13,896 nucleotides of DNA from an uncultured Alistipes sp. GTDB lineage: Bacteria; Bacteroidota; Bacteroidia; Bacteroidales; Rikenellaceae. Of the stretch, positions 1 through 6,371 are shown in pieces. The position numbers and the translations under genes are program-made. The stretch lies in NCBI GenBank assembly GCA_949840605.1, contig CATKXN010000070.1, forward strand, positions 1 through 13,896. Reading direction: 5' to 3'. The notes beneath the pieces are model-generated. The model was given only the letters and a program-made list of their open reading frames with translations. It was not told the origin of the DNA and made no database searches. Every line of letters starts with the position of its first letter. Within the stretch, counting starts at the first letter, position 1.

Positions 1-335
1 CGGCGCGGAACTGGACCGGAAACCCGGTGGTTTTCCTCCGCCCCTGAAACCCGCCTCTTAGGCGGGTAGCGCAGAACGGGATGTGAAACCCGAAGGCCTG
101 CCATCGCCCCTAAGGCCGGTCTCTTAGACCGGGCGGCGCGGAACCGGACCGGAAACCCGAAGGCCTACCATCGCCCCTAAGGCCGGTCTCTTAGACCGGG
201 CGGCGCGGAACTGGACCGGAAACCCGGTGGTTTTCCTCCGCCCCTGAAACCCGCCTCTTAGGCGGGTAGCGCGGAACGGGATGTGAAACCCGAACGCTTT
301 CCATCGCCTCTAAAACCGGTCTCTTAGACCGGCGG
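1..335. repeat. Tandem array of ~66.5-bp hairpin-bearing units
   Basis: Five perfect hairpins start at 50, 116, 183, 250 and 316, a spacing of 66-67 bp. Each has a 7-bp stem and a CTT loop. Two stem types occur: CCCGCCT/AGGCGGG (50, 250) and CCGGTCT/AGACCGG (116, 183, 316). Between hairpins the units share GCGCGGAAC, a GGAAACCCG or TGAAACCCG block, and CATCGCCCCTAA or a variant. A higher-order 200-bp period is also present: 1-94 and 201-294 differ at one base only (73/273). The array enters from the left edge, so its full length is unknown, and it ends 4-7 bp from the pdxB stop codon. No open reading frame with coding character is seen in it. It could act as an intergenic structured repeat, a transcript 3' end or a recombination-prone minisatellite; the sequence does not decide between these. 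Confidence 0.9.
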
Positions 336-338
336 GGG

Positions 339-1334
339 TCAGAAGTATTCGCGGCGGTAGGCGTAGCTGTCGCGCAGGGATTCGAAATCGCCGGGGCGTT
401 CCTTGAGCCGGCGGCTTTCGGCCTCGATGTCGTAAACTCCGCCGATGGTGCTGCAAAGCTCCTGCCACGTGATCGGCCGGGGAACGGACGGCGCGGCCTG
501 GGGCGGATACCACCCTTCGAACGGCAGTCCGAAACAGCGCGCCAGCGCCGCCACGGACATCGCCGTGGCGTTGGCCTTGCCCTGTTCCGAATAACCCGCG
601 ATGTGGGGCGTCGCGAGCAGGGCCCTGTCCAGCAGTTGCGGGTCGAGGTCCGGTTCGTGCTCCCAGACGTCGAGCGCCCAGCCGAGCCCGCTCCGGAGCA
701 GGGCCGCGCCGTCGACCACCTCCCCGCGCGAGGAGTTTATCACGACGGCGCCGGGTTTCATCCGTCGGAACAGGTTTTCACCGGCCATGCGGCGCGTCGT
801 GTCGTCGAGCGGGGTGTGGAACGTGAGGATGTCGGCCTGGCGGGCCACCTCCTCCAACGGCAGGAATCCGCACCGCTCCCGCTCCTCGCGCGGCGGGTCG
901 CAGCAGAGGACGCGGAATCCCCACGCCTCGGCATAGGTTTTGACCAGCGACCCGACGTGCCCCACGCCCACGACGCCCAGCGTCCGTTCTGCGGGCTGCC
1001 AGCCCTGAGTGCGCGAGAGGTGGGCGAGTGCGGCGGCGACCCATTGCAGAACGCCCCGGGCGTTGCATCCGGCGGCCGTCGTGACCGTGATGCCGTGCGC
1101 TGCGCACCACGCCGTGTCGATGTGGTCGAACCCGATTGTCGCCGTTGCGACGAGGCGCACCCGCGATCCGGCGAGCAGCGCCGCGTCGCACCGCGTGCGG
1201 GTGCGGGTCAGGAGCGCGTCGGCGTCGCGGACGTCGGCGGCCGAAATGGCCTTTCCGGGGAGGCAGCGCACCTCGGCGTAAGGTTCCAGAACCCCTTTCA
1301 GGAAAGGGATGGCGTTGTCGGCAATGATTTTCAC
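339..1334 (-). CDS. pdxB: 4-phosphoerythronate dehydrogenase (PdxB)
   Basis: This cytoplasmic NAD-dependent D-2-hydroxyacid dehydrogenase oxidises 4-phosphoerythronate to 2-oxo-3-hydroxy-4-phosphobutanoate, the second step of the DXP-dependent pyridoxal phosphate pathway. The 331-residue protein starts with the PdxB-like MKIIADNAIPF and carries LPGKAI (25-30), TRTRT (43-47), ATATIGFDHID (63-73) and GCNARGV (89-95). The Rossmann motif GVGHVG lies at 123-128. The expected catalytic triad of the superfamily is present: Arg203 (SSRGE), Glu227 (WEHEP) and His244 (TPHIAGYSEQGK). The C-terminal extension after about 270 fits the dimerisation region seen in PdxB. The start is GTG; no in-frame ATG fits better and the alignment begins right there. 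A Bacteroidota-type promoter lies about 40 bp upstream. The 3' end abuts the hairpin-repeat array. Other 2-hydroxyacid dehydrogenases (SerA-like) are possible but less likely given GCNA and the TPHIAGYS segment. Confidence 0.92.
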   Translation of the reverse strand: MKIIADNAIPFLKGVLEPYAEVRCLPGKAISAADVRDADALLTRTRTRCDAALLAGSRVRLVATATIGFDHIDTAWCAAHGITVTTAAGCNARGVLQWVAAALAHLSRTQGWQPAERTLGVVGVGHVGSLVKTYAEAWGFRVLCCDPPREERERCGFLPLEEVARQADILTFHTPLDDTTRRMAGENLFRRMKPGAVVINSSRGEVVDGAALLRSGLGWALDVWEHEPDLDPQLLDRALLATPHIAGYSEQGKANATAMSVAALARCFGLPFEGWYPPQAAPSVPRPITWQELCSTIGGVYDIEAESRRLKERPGDFESLRDSYAYRREYF

Positions 1335-1375
1335 GGCATGGGTTCTTTTTTCGTCGCTTGTCTTCTTTAAGCGGA

Positions 1376-1383
1376 CAAATATA
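1376..1383 (-). promoter_or_regulatory. Bacteroidota -7 promoter element for pdxB
   Basis: Read on the minus strand this is TATATTTG, a full match to the Bacteroidota -7 consensus TAnnTTTG. It lies about 41 bp before the pdxB GTG start, giving a leader of roughly 35 nt. No good TTTG -33 element is visible. It lies 21 bp from the divergent plus-strand element at 1405-1412, so the two promoters should overlap in their upstream halves. Confidence 0.55.
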
Positions 1384-1404
1384 AGGTAAAAAATAAAAAA
1401 TGTG

Positions 1405-1412
1405 TACCTTTG
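1405..1412 (+). promoter_or_regulatory. Bacteroidota -7 promoter element for the ureohydrolase-nhaA-FKBP run
   Basis: TACCTTTG matches TAnnTTTG exactly, sits after an A/T-rich stretch (1376-1404), and ends 17 bp before the ATG at 1430. The transcript would have a very short leader of about a dozen bases. Its -33 region would fall on the -7 element of the divergent pdxB promoter. Confidence 0.6.
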
Positions 1413-1429
1413 TCATCTAAAAGAATGTT

Positions 1430-2485
1430 ATGGAACAGAAACCCTTCGATCCGGATGGTGTCGGCGTGGACAACGGAACCTATTTCGGACTTCCGTTCGA
1501 TCCCGAAACGGCGGAACTGGTGCTGATATCGGCGCCGTGGGATGTGACCGTCTCCTACGGAGCCGGAACGGCCTATGCTCCCGACGCCGTCATCGAAGCC
1601 TCGACGCAGCTGGATTTCTACGATCCGCTGGCTCCCGGAGCCTGGCGCCGCGGCATCGCCACGGCCGACGTGGACTACTCGCTGCAGGAGTCCTCGCAGC
1701 GTCTGCGGGTCGACGCTTCCCGGGTGATCGACCACCTCGAAGGGGGCGGATGCCTCGAGGACGATTACGTCGTGCGCAAGGTCCGCCGTGTGAACGAGGG
1801 CTGCGCGGCCATGAACGCCAACATCGAGGCGCAGGCCGTGCGCTGGCTCGATGCGGGCAAGGTCGTAGGGCTCGTGGGCGGCGACCATTCGACGCCTTAC
1901 GGGCTGATCCGTGCCCTGGGGGCCCGCCACGGGGATTTCGGCATCCTGCATATCGACGCCCACTGCGACCTGCGCGACGCCTACGAGGGATTCGAGTTCT
2001 CCCACGCGTCGATCATGTTCAACGTCCTGCGCGGCGTGCCGCAGGTCAGCCGGATCACCCAGGTCGCCGTGCGCGATTTCAGCGAGGCGGAGGCTGCGCT
2101 GGCCGCATCGTCGGAGCGTATCGCCACATTCGACGACCTTTCGCTCGCCGCCGCGGAGTTCCGCGGCGAAACGTGGGACGCCCAGTGCCGCCGCATCGTC
2201 GGGACGCTGCCCGGGGAGGTCTACGTGAGCTTCGACATCGACGGGCTCTCTTTCGACAACTGCCCCCATACCGGCACGCCCGTCTGCGGGGGGCTCTCTT
2301 TCAACAAGGCCGTCTACCTGATCGACACGCTGGTCCGCTCGGGACGCCGCATCATCGGATTCGATGTCGTGGAGGTGTGCCCCGCGTCAGACGACCGGAT
2401 CGATGCCATCACCGGGGCCCGCATCCTGTGGAAACTCTGCGGGCAGACACTCAAATCGAACGAAAAACCAAACAAAGATAAATAA
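1430..2485 (+). CDS. Arginase/agmatinase-family ureohydrolase
   Basis: This is a cytoplasmic binuclear manganese hydrolase of the arginase-agmatinase-formiminoglutamase superfamily, which releases urea (or formamide) from a guanidino or related substrate. The 351 residues contain all metal-binding signatures: GGDHS at 150-154, DAHCDLR at 176-182 and SFDIDG at 267-272. The predicted metal ligands are His153, Asp176, His178, Asp180, Asp269 and Asp271. TGTP (281-284), GGLSF and FDVVEV (311-316) complete the family pattern. Agmatinase is the usual label for such Bacteroidota proteins, but the substrate loop around 180-195 (RDAYEGFEFSHAS) does not settle agmatine versus arginine, formimidoylglutamate or another guanidino compound. 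The N-terminal ~35 residues precede the conserved core. The stop codon directly abuts the nhaA ATG (TAAATG), indicating one transcript and probable translational coupling. Confidence 0.88.
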   Translation: MEQKPFDPDGVGVDNGTYFGLPFDPETAELVLISAPWDVTVSYGAGTAYAPDAVIEASTQLDFYDPLAPGAWRRGIATADVDYSLQESSQRLRVDASRVIDHLEGGGCLEDDYVVRKVRRVNEGCAAMNANIEAQAVRWLDAGKVVGLVGGDHSTPYGLIRALGARHGDFGILHIDAHCDLRDAYEGFEFSHASIMFNVLRGVPQVSRITQVAVRDFSEAEAALAASSERIATFDDLSLAAAEFRGETWDAQCRRIVGTLPGEVYVSFDIDGLSFDNCPHTGTPVCGGLSFNKAVYLIDTLVRSGRRIIGFDVVEVCPASDDRIDAITGARILWKLCGQTLKSNEKPNKDK

Positions 2486-3868
2486 ATGCGACTGTTTTCG
2501 ATGTATCGCTGGGTGCGCCAGCGTCATGTGATGGGGCTCCGCGGACGTAATTTCATGGAAGCTCCGTGGGCCGGGGGTGTAGTGTTGCTGGTGTGCGTGA
2601 TTCTCGCCATGCTGCTGGCCAACCTGCCCGTCACCAAAATCTATTACCGCCATCTGCTCGAGACCGATCTCTCGCTGATGATCCAGTCCCCGGAAGGGCT
2701 GATCGACTGGGTTTTCCCGCGGGGCATGACCGTCGAGAAGTTCATCAACGACGGCATGATGGTGATCTTCTTCTTCGCCGTGGGGCTCGAGATCAAGCGC
2801 GAGATCGTCTGCGGACAGCTTTCGTCCGCCAAGCGGGCAATTCTTCCGGTGCTGGCCGCCGCGGGCGGCATGCTGGCCCCGGCCATCGTCTTCACGCTCT
2901 TCAACCACGGCACGGCCGCGGCCAACGGCTGGGGAATCCCCACCGCCACGGACATCGCCTTCGCCATCGGCATCCTCTCGATGCTGGGCGACCGTGTTCC
3001 CGTGTCGCTCAAAATCTTCCTTACGGCGCTGGCCATCGCCGACGACCTGGGGGCCATTCTGGTCATCGCGCTCTTCTACGGCGGAAAGGTCCAGATCGGA
3101 TGCCTGCTGGTGGCGCTGGTCATCATGCTGGGGGTCTACTTCATGAAGCAGATGGGCGAAAAACGGATGTTCTCCTACCTGGTTCCGGCTGTCGCGGTGT
3201 GGGGGCTGTTCTACTATTCGGGGGTGCATTCGACCCTCTCGGGGGTGGCGATGGCCATGCTGATCCCGATGGAACCCCGTTACAGCAAGGAGTATTTCGC
3301 CAATAAGATGCGCTGGCTCAAAGGGCTGGTGCTCTCGGCCGCCACGCACGAGGATTTCCCCAACGAGGAGCAGCGATTCTACCTGCGCCGCATGCACGAC
3401 CTGTCGGCCAACTCCGTGGGCATGAGCTACCGGCTCGAACACGCCCTGGCGCCTTACGTGACCTTCCTCATCATGCCGGTCTTCGCGCTGGCCAACGCCG
3501 GGGTCGAGATCACGTCGCTGGAGTACATCAATATTTTCCACTATTCGCCCGAACTCGGTTCGGTCGGCATGGGCGTTTTCTTCGGCCTGCTCGTCGGCAA
3601 GCCGCTGGGCATATTTCTTGCTTCGTGGGGAGCCGTGAAGTCCGGCCTCGCGGAGATGCCCGAGGGGGCGTCGTGGCGGATGCTGCTGGCCGTGGGCTGC
3701 CTGGGCGGTATCGGGTTCACGATGTCGCTGTTCGTCGATTCGCTGGCCTTCACCGATGCCGACCTGGTCGACCGCGGCAAGATCGCCATCCTGATGGGAT
3801 CGCTCGCCGCAGCGATCGTGGGATGTCTGCTGATCCTGGTCTTTTCGAAAAGAAGTACGAAATCATGA
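2486..3868 (+). CDS. nhaA: Na+/H+ antiporter NhaA
   Basis: This inner-membrane electrogenic antiporter exports Na+ in exchange for H+ and supports pH and sodium homeostasis. The 460-residue protein is a little longer than E. coli NhaA (about 390). It has a basic N-terminal stretch (RQRHVMGLRGR) before the first membrane segment at about 27-46, then around eleven further hydrophobic segments. Diagnostic motifs are FFFAVGLEIKRE (95-106), PTATDIAFA (152-160, with the conserved Asp156) and ADDLGA (185-190), whose Asp186-Asp187 pair corresponds to the cation- and proton-binding aspartates of NhaA. The late motifs FALANAGV and GGIGFTMSLF are also present. An extra hydrophilic loop of about 50 residues (roughly 270-320, containing THEDFPNEEQRF) lies between membrane segments and is typical of the longer NhaA form. 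The ATG immediately follows the stop of the ureohydrolase, and the TGA overlaps the ATG of the next gene. Confidence 0.96.
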   Translation: MRLFSMYRWVRQRHVMGLRGRNFMEAPWAGGVVLLVCVILAMLLANLPVTKIYYRHLLETDLSLMIQSPEGLIDWVFPRGMTVEKFINDGMMVIFFFAVGLEIKREIVCGQLSSAKRAILPVLAAAGGMLAPAIVFTLFNHGTAAANGWGIPTATDIAFAIGILSMLGDRVPVSLKIFLTALAIADDLGAILVIALFYGGKVQIGCLLVALVIMLGVYFMKQMGEKRMFSYLVPAVAVWGLFYYSGVHSTLSGVAMAMLIPMEPRYSKEYFANKMRWLKGLVLSAATHEDFPNEEQRFYLRRMHDLSANSVGMSYRLEHALAPYVTFLIMPVFALANAGVEITSLEYINIFHYSPELGSVGMGVFFGLLVGKPLGIFLASWGAVKSGLAEMPEGASWRMLLAVGCLGGIGFTMSLFVDSLAFTDADLVDRGKIAILMGSLAAAIVGCLLILVFSKRSTKS

Positions 3869-4566
3869 AAAAAATCCTGCTGATCCTCTCCGCCGTCGCT
3901 TTGCTGGCCGGAGCCTGCTCGAAGAAGTCGGGCGGGGGCGTGAAACTCAAGAACGACACCGATTCGGTGGCCTATGTCATCGGCATGAACGTCGGCGCGA
4001 ACCTGCTGCGGATGGATTCGGCGATCAACGTGAACGCCGTCTGCGAGGGGATTCGCGACGCCGTGCGGCAGTCGACGAAACTTTCGGCGGCCGATGCCGA
4101 GACCTTCTACCTGCGTTACGTGAACTATGCGCTGCCCGAGAAGGCCCGGGCCTACGAGGAGCAGTTCCTCGTCGATATCGCCAAGTCGAACCGCTCCTAT
4201 GCCCGCACCTCGTCGGGCGTGACCTATACGGTGACGGCCGTCGGCGATCAGGAACAGGTCCCCTCGTCGGACCGCGACAGCGTGGCGCTGCGGTGGGTGA
4301 TCCGCACGGCCGACGGCAGCCGCATCGCCTCCTCCTACGAGCAGGGCGACACGGTGCGCTCGCTGCTGCGCGATCTGCGGAAAGGGGTGCAGGAGAGCGT
4401 GAAGCTGATCGGTAAGGGCGGGAAGATCAACGCCTGGATGCCTTCGTCGGCAGCCTACGGCGCTGAGGGCGACAAGACGCTCGGCGTGGCTCCCAATGCG
4501 ACGCTGTACTATGAAATCGAACTCGTCGATGTCGATAAATACGCCAATCGGCCGCGGCGGAGATAA
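3865..4566 (+). CDS. Lipoprotein with degenerate FKBP-type domain
   Basis: The start is ATG 3865, which overlaps the nhaA stop (ATGA) and is followed at once by a lipoprotein signal peptide, MKKILLILSAVALLAGAC, with Cys18 as the lipid-modified residue. The frame is open further upstream inside nhaA, but those codons do not encode a sensible N-terminus. The mature 216 residues begin with an FKBP N-terminal-type helical segment (DSVAYVIGMNVGANLL, about 33-48) and end with an FKBP-like domain (about 117-223; VKLIGKGGKINAWMPSSAAYG, PNATLYYEIELVDV). Several active-site positions of FKBPs are changed: the HYTG segment reads RWVI, the FD pair reads IA, and the Trp of the GW motif is Val175. Tyr198 of AYG remains. 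It probably sits in the periplasm, as no acidic surface-export signal follows the Cys. It may be a chaperone or a weak isomerase rather than a full PPIase. Confidence 0.82.
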   Translation: MKKILLILSAVALLAGACSKKSGGGVKLKNDTDSVAYVIGMNVGANLLRMDSAINVNAVCEGIRDAVRQSTKLSAADAETFYLRYVNYALPEKARAYEEQFLVDIAKSNRSYARTSSGVTYTVTAVGDQEQVPSSDRDSVALRWVIRTADGSRIASSYEQGDTVRSLLRDLRKGVQESVKLIGKGGKINAWMPSSAAYGAEGDKTLGVAPNATLYYEIELVDVDKYANRPRRR

Positions 4567-4604
4567 TTTACCCCGATAAAGATGAGCGTTATACAATATT
4601 TTTA

Positions 4605-4612
4605 TATCTTTG
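4605..4612 (+). promoter_or_regulatory. Bacteroidota -7 promoter element for the FKBP lipoprotein gene
   Basis: TATCTTTG matches TAnnTTTG and lies in the A/T-rich 88-bp gap after the degenerate FKBP gene, 42 bp before the ATG at 4655. This gives the intact FKBP gene its own transcription start and a leader of about 35-40 nt. A clear -33 TTTG is not seen. Confidence 0.6.
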
Positions 4613-4654
4613 CCCGTGCGAATAGAAGCAAACTTAAAACATAGTTAAACAACA

Positions 4655-5767
4655 ATGAAAAAAATCTTTTTTGCTGCGGCACTCGCGGGTGCTGCGATGC
4701 TCGCCTCCTGCGGAGGAAACAAGGGCGGCGTGCAGATGGGCAGCCTTTCGGATTTCGACTCGCTGTCGTATGCGCTCGGTGCCAACATCGGCTACGGCAT
4801 GAGCTACGAAATGAAGGACATTCCGTTCGATTTCAAACTCGTGGACAAGGGTATCAAGGAAAGCGCCATGGGCAAGGCTACGCAGGAGCACGACAAGTCG
4901 CTCGATATGCTGCGCGAGTACTTCATGACGAAGCGCGGCGAGCGTGCGCAGGCTATCGCCGAGAAGCGCGCCGCTGCCGACAGCGTTCGTCTGGCCGGCG
5001 GCGATTCGACCAAGGTGGAGTATCCCGCAGCCGATCCCGAGATGTTCGAGAGCGAAGAGGAGCGCGCCGAGATCTCCTATGCATTCGGTAACGACATCGG
5101 TTACAACGTCGCACAGAGCGGTATGCCCATCCAGTTGGTTTGGATCGGCGAGGCCATGCAGAATGTCCGCGACAACAACGCCAAGATGTCGGAGGACGAG
5201 GTGAACCAGTATCTGCAGTATTACTTCATGGTGAAGCGTCCGGCCGAGAATGCCGAGGCTTCCAAGGCCTGGCTGGAGCAGGTCGAGAAGAAGTCGGGCG
5301 TGAAGAAGACCGAGTCGGGTCTGCTCTACAAGGTTACCGCTGCCGGCGACGCCGCTGCGATGCCGAAGGACCCGCGCGACGTGGTGAAGGTCCACTACAC
5401 GGGCCGCACCCGCGAGGGCAAGGTGTTCGACACCTCGATCTTCGCAAACCGCTCGAAGGAGCAGCAGGAGATGATCAAGAAGCAGCGTCCCGACGACTTC
5501 GACAAGGACGAGCCCGTCGAGTTCCCGCTCAACCGGGTCATCCCCGGCTGGACCGAGGGTCTGCAGCTGGTCGGCAAGGGCGGCAAGATCACGCTTTGGA
5601 TTCCCGCCGACCTAGCTTACGGTGCGCGCGGCGCAGGCCGTGACATCGGTCCCAACGAGGCGCTGGAGTTCGAGGTCGAGCTGGTCGATGTAACTCCCTA
5701 CGAAGAGCCCGCTCCGGCGGATTCGACCGCAACGGCCGAGAAGCCCGCGGTTGCTCCCGCCAAGTAA
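4655..5767 (+). CDS. FKBP-type peptidyl-prolyl cis-trans isomerase lipoprotein
   Basis: This periplasmic lipoprotein isomerises Xaa-Pro bonds and probably helps fold envelope proteins. The 370 residues start with a type II signal peptide ending in a clear lipobox (LASC, Cys19), followed by GGNKGG without acidic export residues. Two FKBP N-terminal-type helical segments follow, LSYALGANIGYGM (37-49) and ISYAFGNDIGYNV (140-152), so the dimerisation region looks duplicated. The C-terminal FKBP domain (about 222-346) keeps the active site: HYTG (247-250), VFDTS (257-261), VIPGW with Trp299, AYG (321-323) and Phe339. Between VFDTS and VEFPL there is an insertion of about 24 residues rich in Lys, Gln and Asp (262-287). 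The tail is Ala/Pro/Glu-rich. It has its own promoter and a strong terminator, and it pairs with the degenerate FKBP lipoprotein just upstream. Confidence 0.93.
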   Translation: MKKIFFAAALAGAAMLASCGGNKGGVQMGSLSDFDSLSYALGANIGYGMSYEMKDIPFDFKLVDKGIKESAMGKATQEHDKSLDMLREYFMTKRGERAQAIAEKRAAADSVRLAGGDSTKVEYPAADPEMFESEEERAEISYAFGNDIGYNVAQSGMPIQLVWIGEAMQNVRDNNAKMSEDEVNQYLQYYFMVKRPAENAEASKAWLEQVEKKSGVKKTESGLLYKVTAAGDAAAMPKDPRDVVKVHYTGRTREGKVFDTSIFANRSKEQQEMIKKQRPDDFDKDEPVEFPLNRVIPGWTEGLQLVGKGGKITLWIPADLAYGARGAGRDIGPNEALEFEVELVDVTPYEEPAPADSTATAEKPAVAPAK

Positions 5768-5784
5768 TCGGGAGGGTCGATACG

Positions 5785-5826
5785 AAAAACCCCGGAACCT
5801 GCGACAGGTTCCGGGATTTTTATTTT
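5785..5826 (+). terminator. Intrinsic terminator of the FKBP gene
   Basis: A perfect 11-bp stem (5791-5801 CCCGGAACCTG with 5805-5815 CAGGTTCCGGG, CGA loop) is followed by a T-rich run (5817-5826) and preceded by AAAAA, so it could also work on the other strand. It starts 18 bp after the FKBP stop codon. Confidence 0.93.
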
Positions 5827-5849
5827 ATGCCGGGGCTCCGAGACGGTGC

Positions 5850-5903
5850 GACGGGAGTGAGGAATTGCCCGTCCCGGGTGGGAAATCCGCAGGAACCCTG
5901 CGG
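5850..5903 (+). other. Two hairpins upstream of the GlsB-type gene
   Basis: The gap 5827-6019 has no gene I can support. It holds two inverted repeats: GACGGG/CCCGTC (5850-5855 with 5868-5873) and CCGCAGG/CCTGCGG (5887-5893 with 5897-5903, AAC loop). Neither is followed by a T tract. They could be structure in a leader of the next gene or chance pairing in GC-rich DNA. No good TAnnTTTG promoter is visible here. Confidence 0.3.
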
Positions 5904-6019
5904 CCGGGAGGTGTTCGAACGGCCTGCCGGAGCATGCCGTATCGGACGCAGGCCGCAGACCAAGGGCGAAACGGGTACGCGATTTGCATGTTCCGACGTA
6001 ATACCAATGCAGTCAGGTT

Positions 6020-6280
6020 ATGTTTTTCGGGTATTTGATTATCGGTCTGCTCGCGGGGTGGGTGGCCAGCAAGATAGTCCGCGGCAGCGGATCGGGGCTC
6101 GTGGTCAATCTGGCCGTCGGGCTTGTCGGCGGGATTCTGGGCGGATGGCTCGTCTCGCTGATCGGATGGGTGCCGACAGGCTCTTTCGGAAGCCTGCTGA
6201 CGTCGATTGTCGGTGCGATCGTGCTCCTGTGGCTGGTGTCGCTCGTAACGAGAAACGTCCCGCCCGGAGGGAGACGCTGA
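6020..6280 (+). CDS. GlsB/YeaQ/YmgE-family small membrane protein
   Basis: The 86-residue protein is almost entirely hydrophobic, with three membrane segments at about 3-19, 28-49 and 57-78 and a short basic tail (PPGGRR). Its glycine pattern (GLLAGWVASKIVRG near the start, NLAVGLVGGILGGWL in the middle) is that of the transglycosylase-associated / GlsB-YeaQ-YmgE family. Members are inner-membrane proteins linked to general and envelope stress; their molecular role is not established. ATG 6020 is chosen because it directly precedes the first membrane segment and gives normal family length; the frame is not continuous with any upstream gene. No strong promoter or terminator of its own was recognised. 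It is followed by the two-repeat small protein, which may share its regulation. Confidence 0.88.
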   Translation: MFFGYLIIGLLAGWVASKIVRGSGSGLVVNLAVGLVGGILGGWLVSLIGWVPTGSFGSLLTSIVGAIVLLWLVSLVTRNVPPGGRR

Positions 6281-6333
6281 GACAACCGCCGCAACGACCT
6301 TGGCAAAGGTATTGCATTCAATCCCCTGCGGGA

Positions 6334-6358
6334 ACGGTCCACCCGAAGTTGGACCCGT
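6334..6358 (+). other. Hairpin just before the two-repeat protein gene
   Basis: GGTCCA (6336-6341) pairs with TGGACC (6350-6355); ACG and CGT extend it across a one-base bulge. It ends 13 bp before the ATG at 6372 and has no T tract. It could be the 3' end of the GlsB-type transcript or structure near the ribosome-binding region of the next gene. Support is weak. Confidence 0.3.
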
Positions 6359-6371
6359 AAATGTGATTGCT

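Noticed and set aside
1..335. CRISPR array
   Set aside because: The units are ~66 bp with similar sequence throughout, not short repeats with unique spacers, and no cas genes are present in the window.
1..335. Integron attC cassette array
   Set aside because: The units hold no cassette genes, the 7-bp stems lack the R/L box layout of attC, and no integrase is seen in the window.
2387..3541. A 384-codon minus-strand frame over the ureohydrolase end and nhaA
   Set aside because: It opposes the strongly supported nhaA, and its product is His/Asp/Gln-rich low-complexity sequence with no domain.
3625..3864. Upstream extension of the degenerate FKBP frame inside nhaA
   Set aside because: The extension codes for Arg/Gly-rich sequence out of frame with nhaA. 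The lipoprotein signal peptide begins exactly at ATG 3865, which overlaps the nhaA stop in a standard coupled way.
6304..6311. A minus-strand TACCTTTG octamer, possibly an antisense promoter over the GlsB-type gene
   Set aside because: The octamer matches a -7 element, but no minus-strand gene lies downstream and there is no -33 element. One chance match in several kilobases is expected.
5827..6360. A 177-codon plus-strand frame overlapping the GlsB-type gene
   Set aside because: It overlaps the well-recognised small membrane protein in another frame and shows no domain or signal. The part before 6020 has no coding character.
6300..6371. N-terminal extension of the two-repeat protein
   Set aside because: These 24 codons are Pro/Gly-rich, unlike the rest of the protein, and cover the hairpin at 6334-6358. 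ATG 6372 directly precedes the first repeat.
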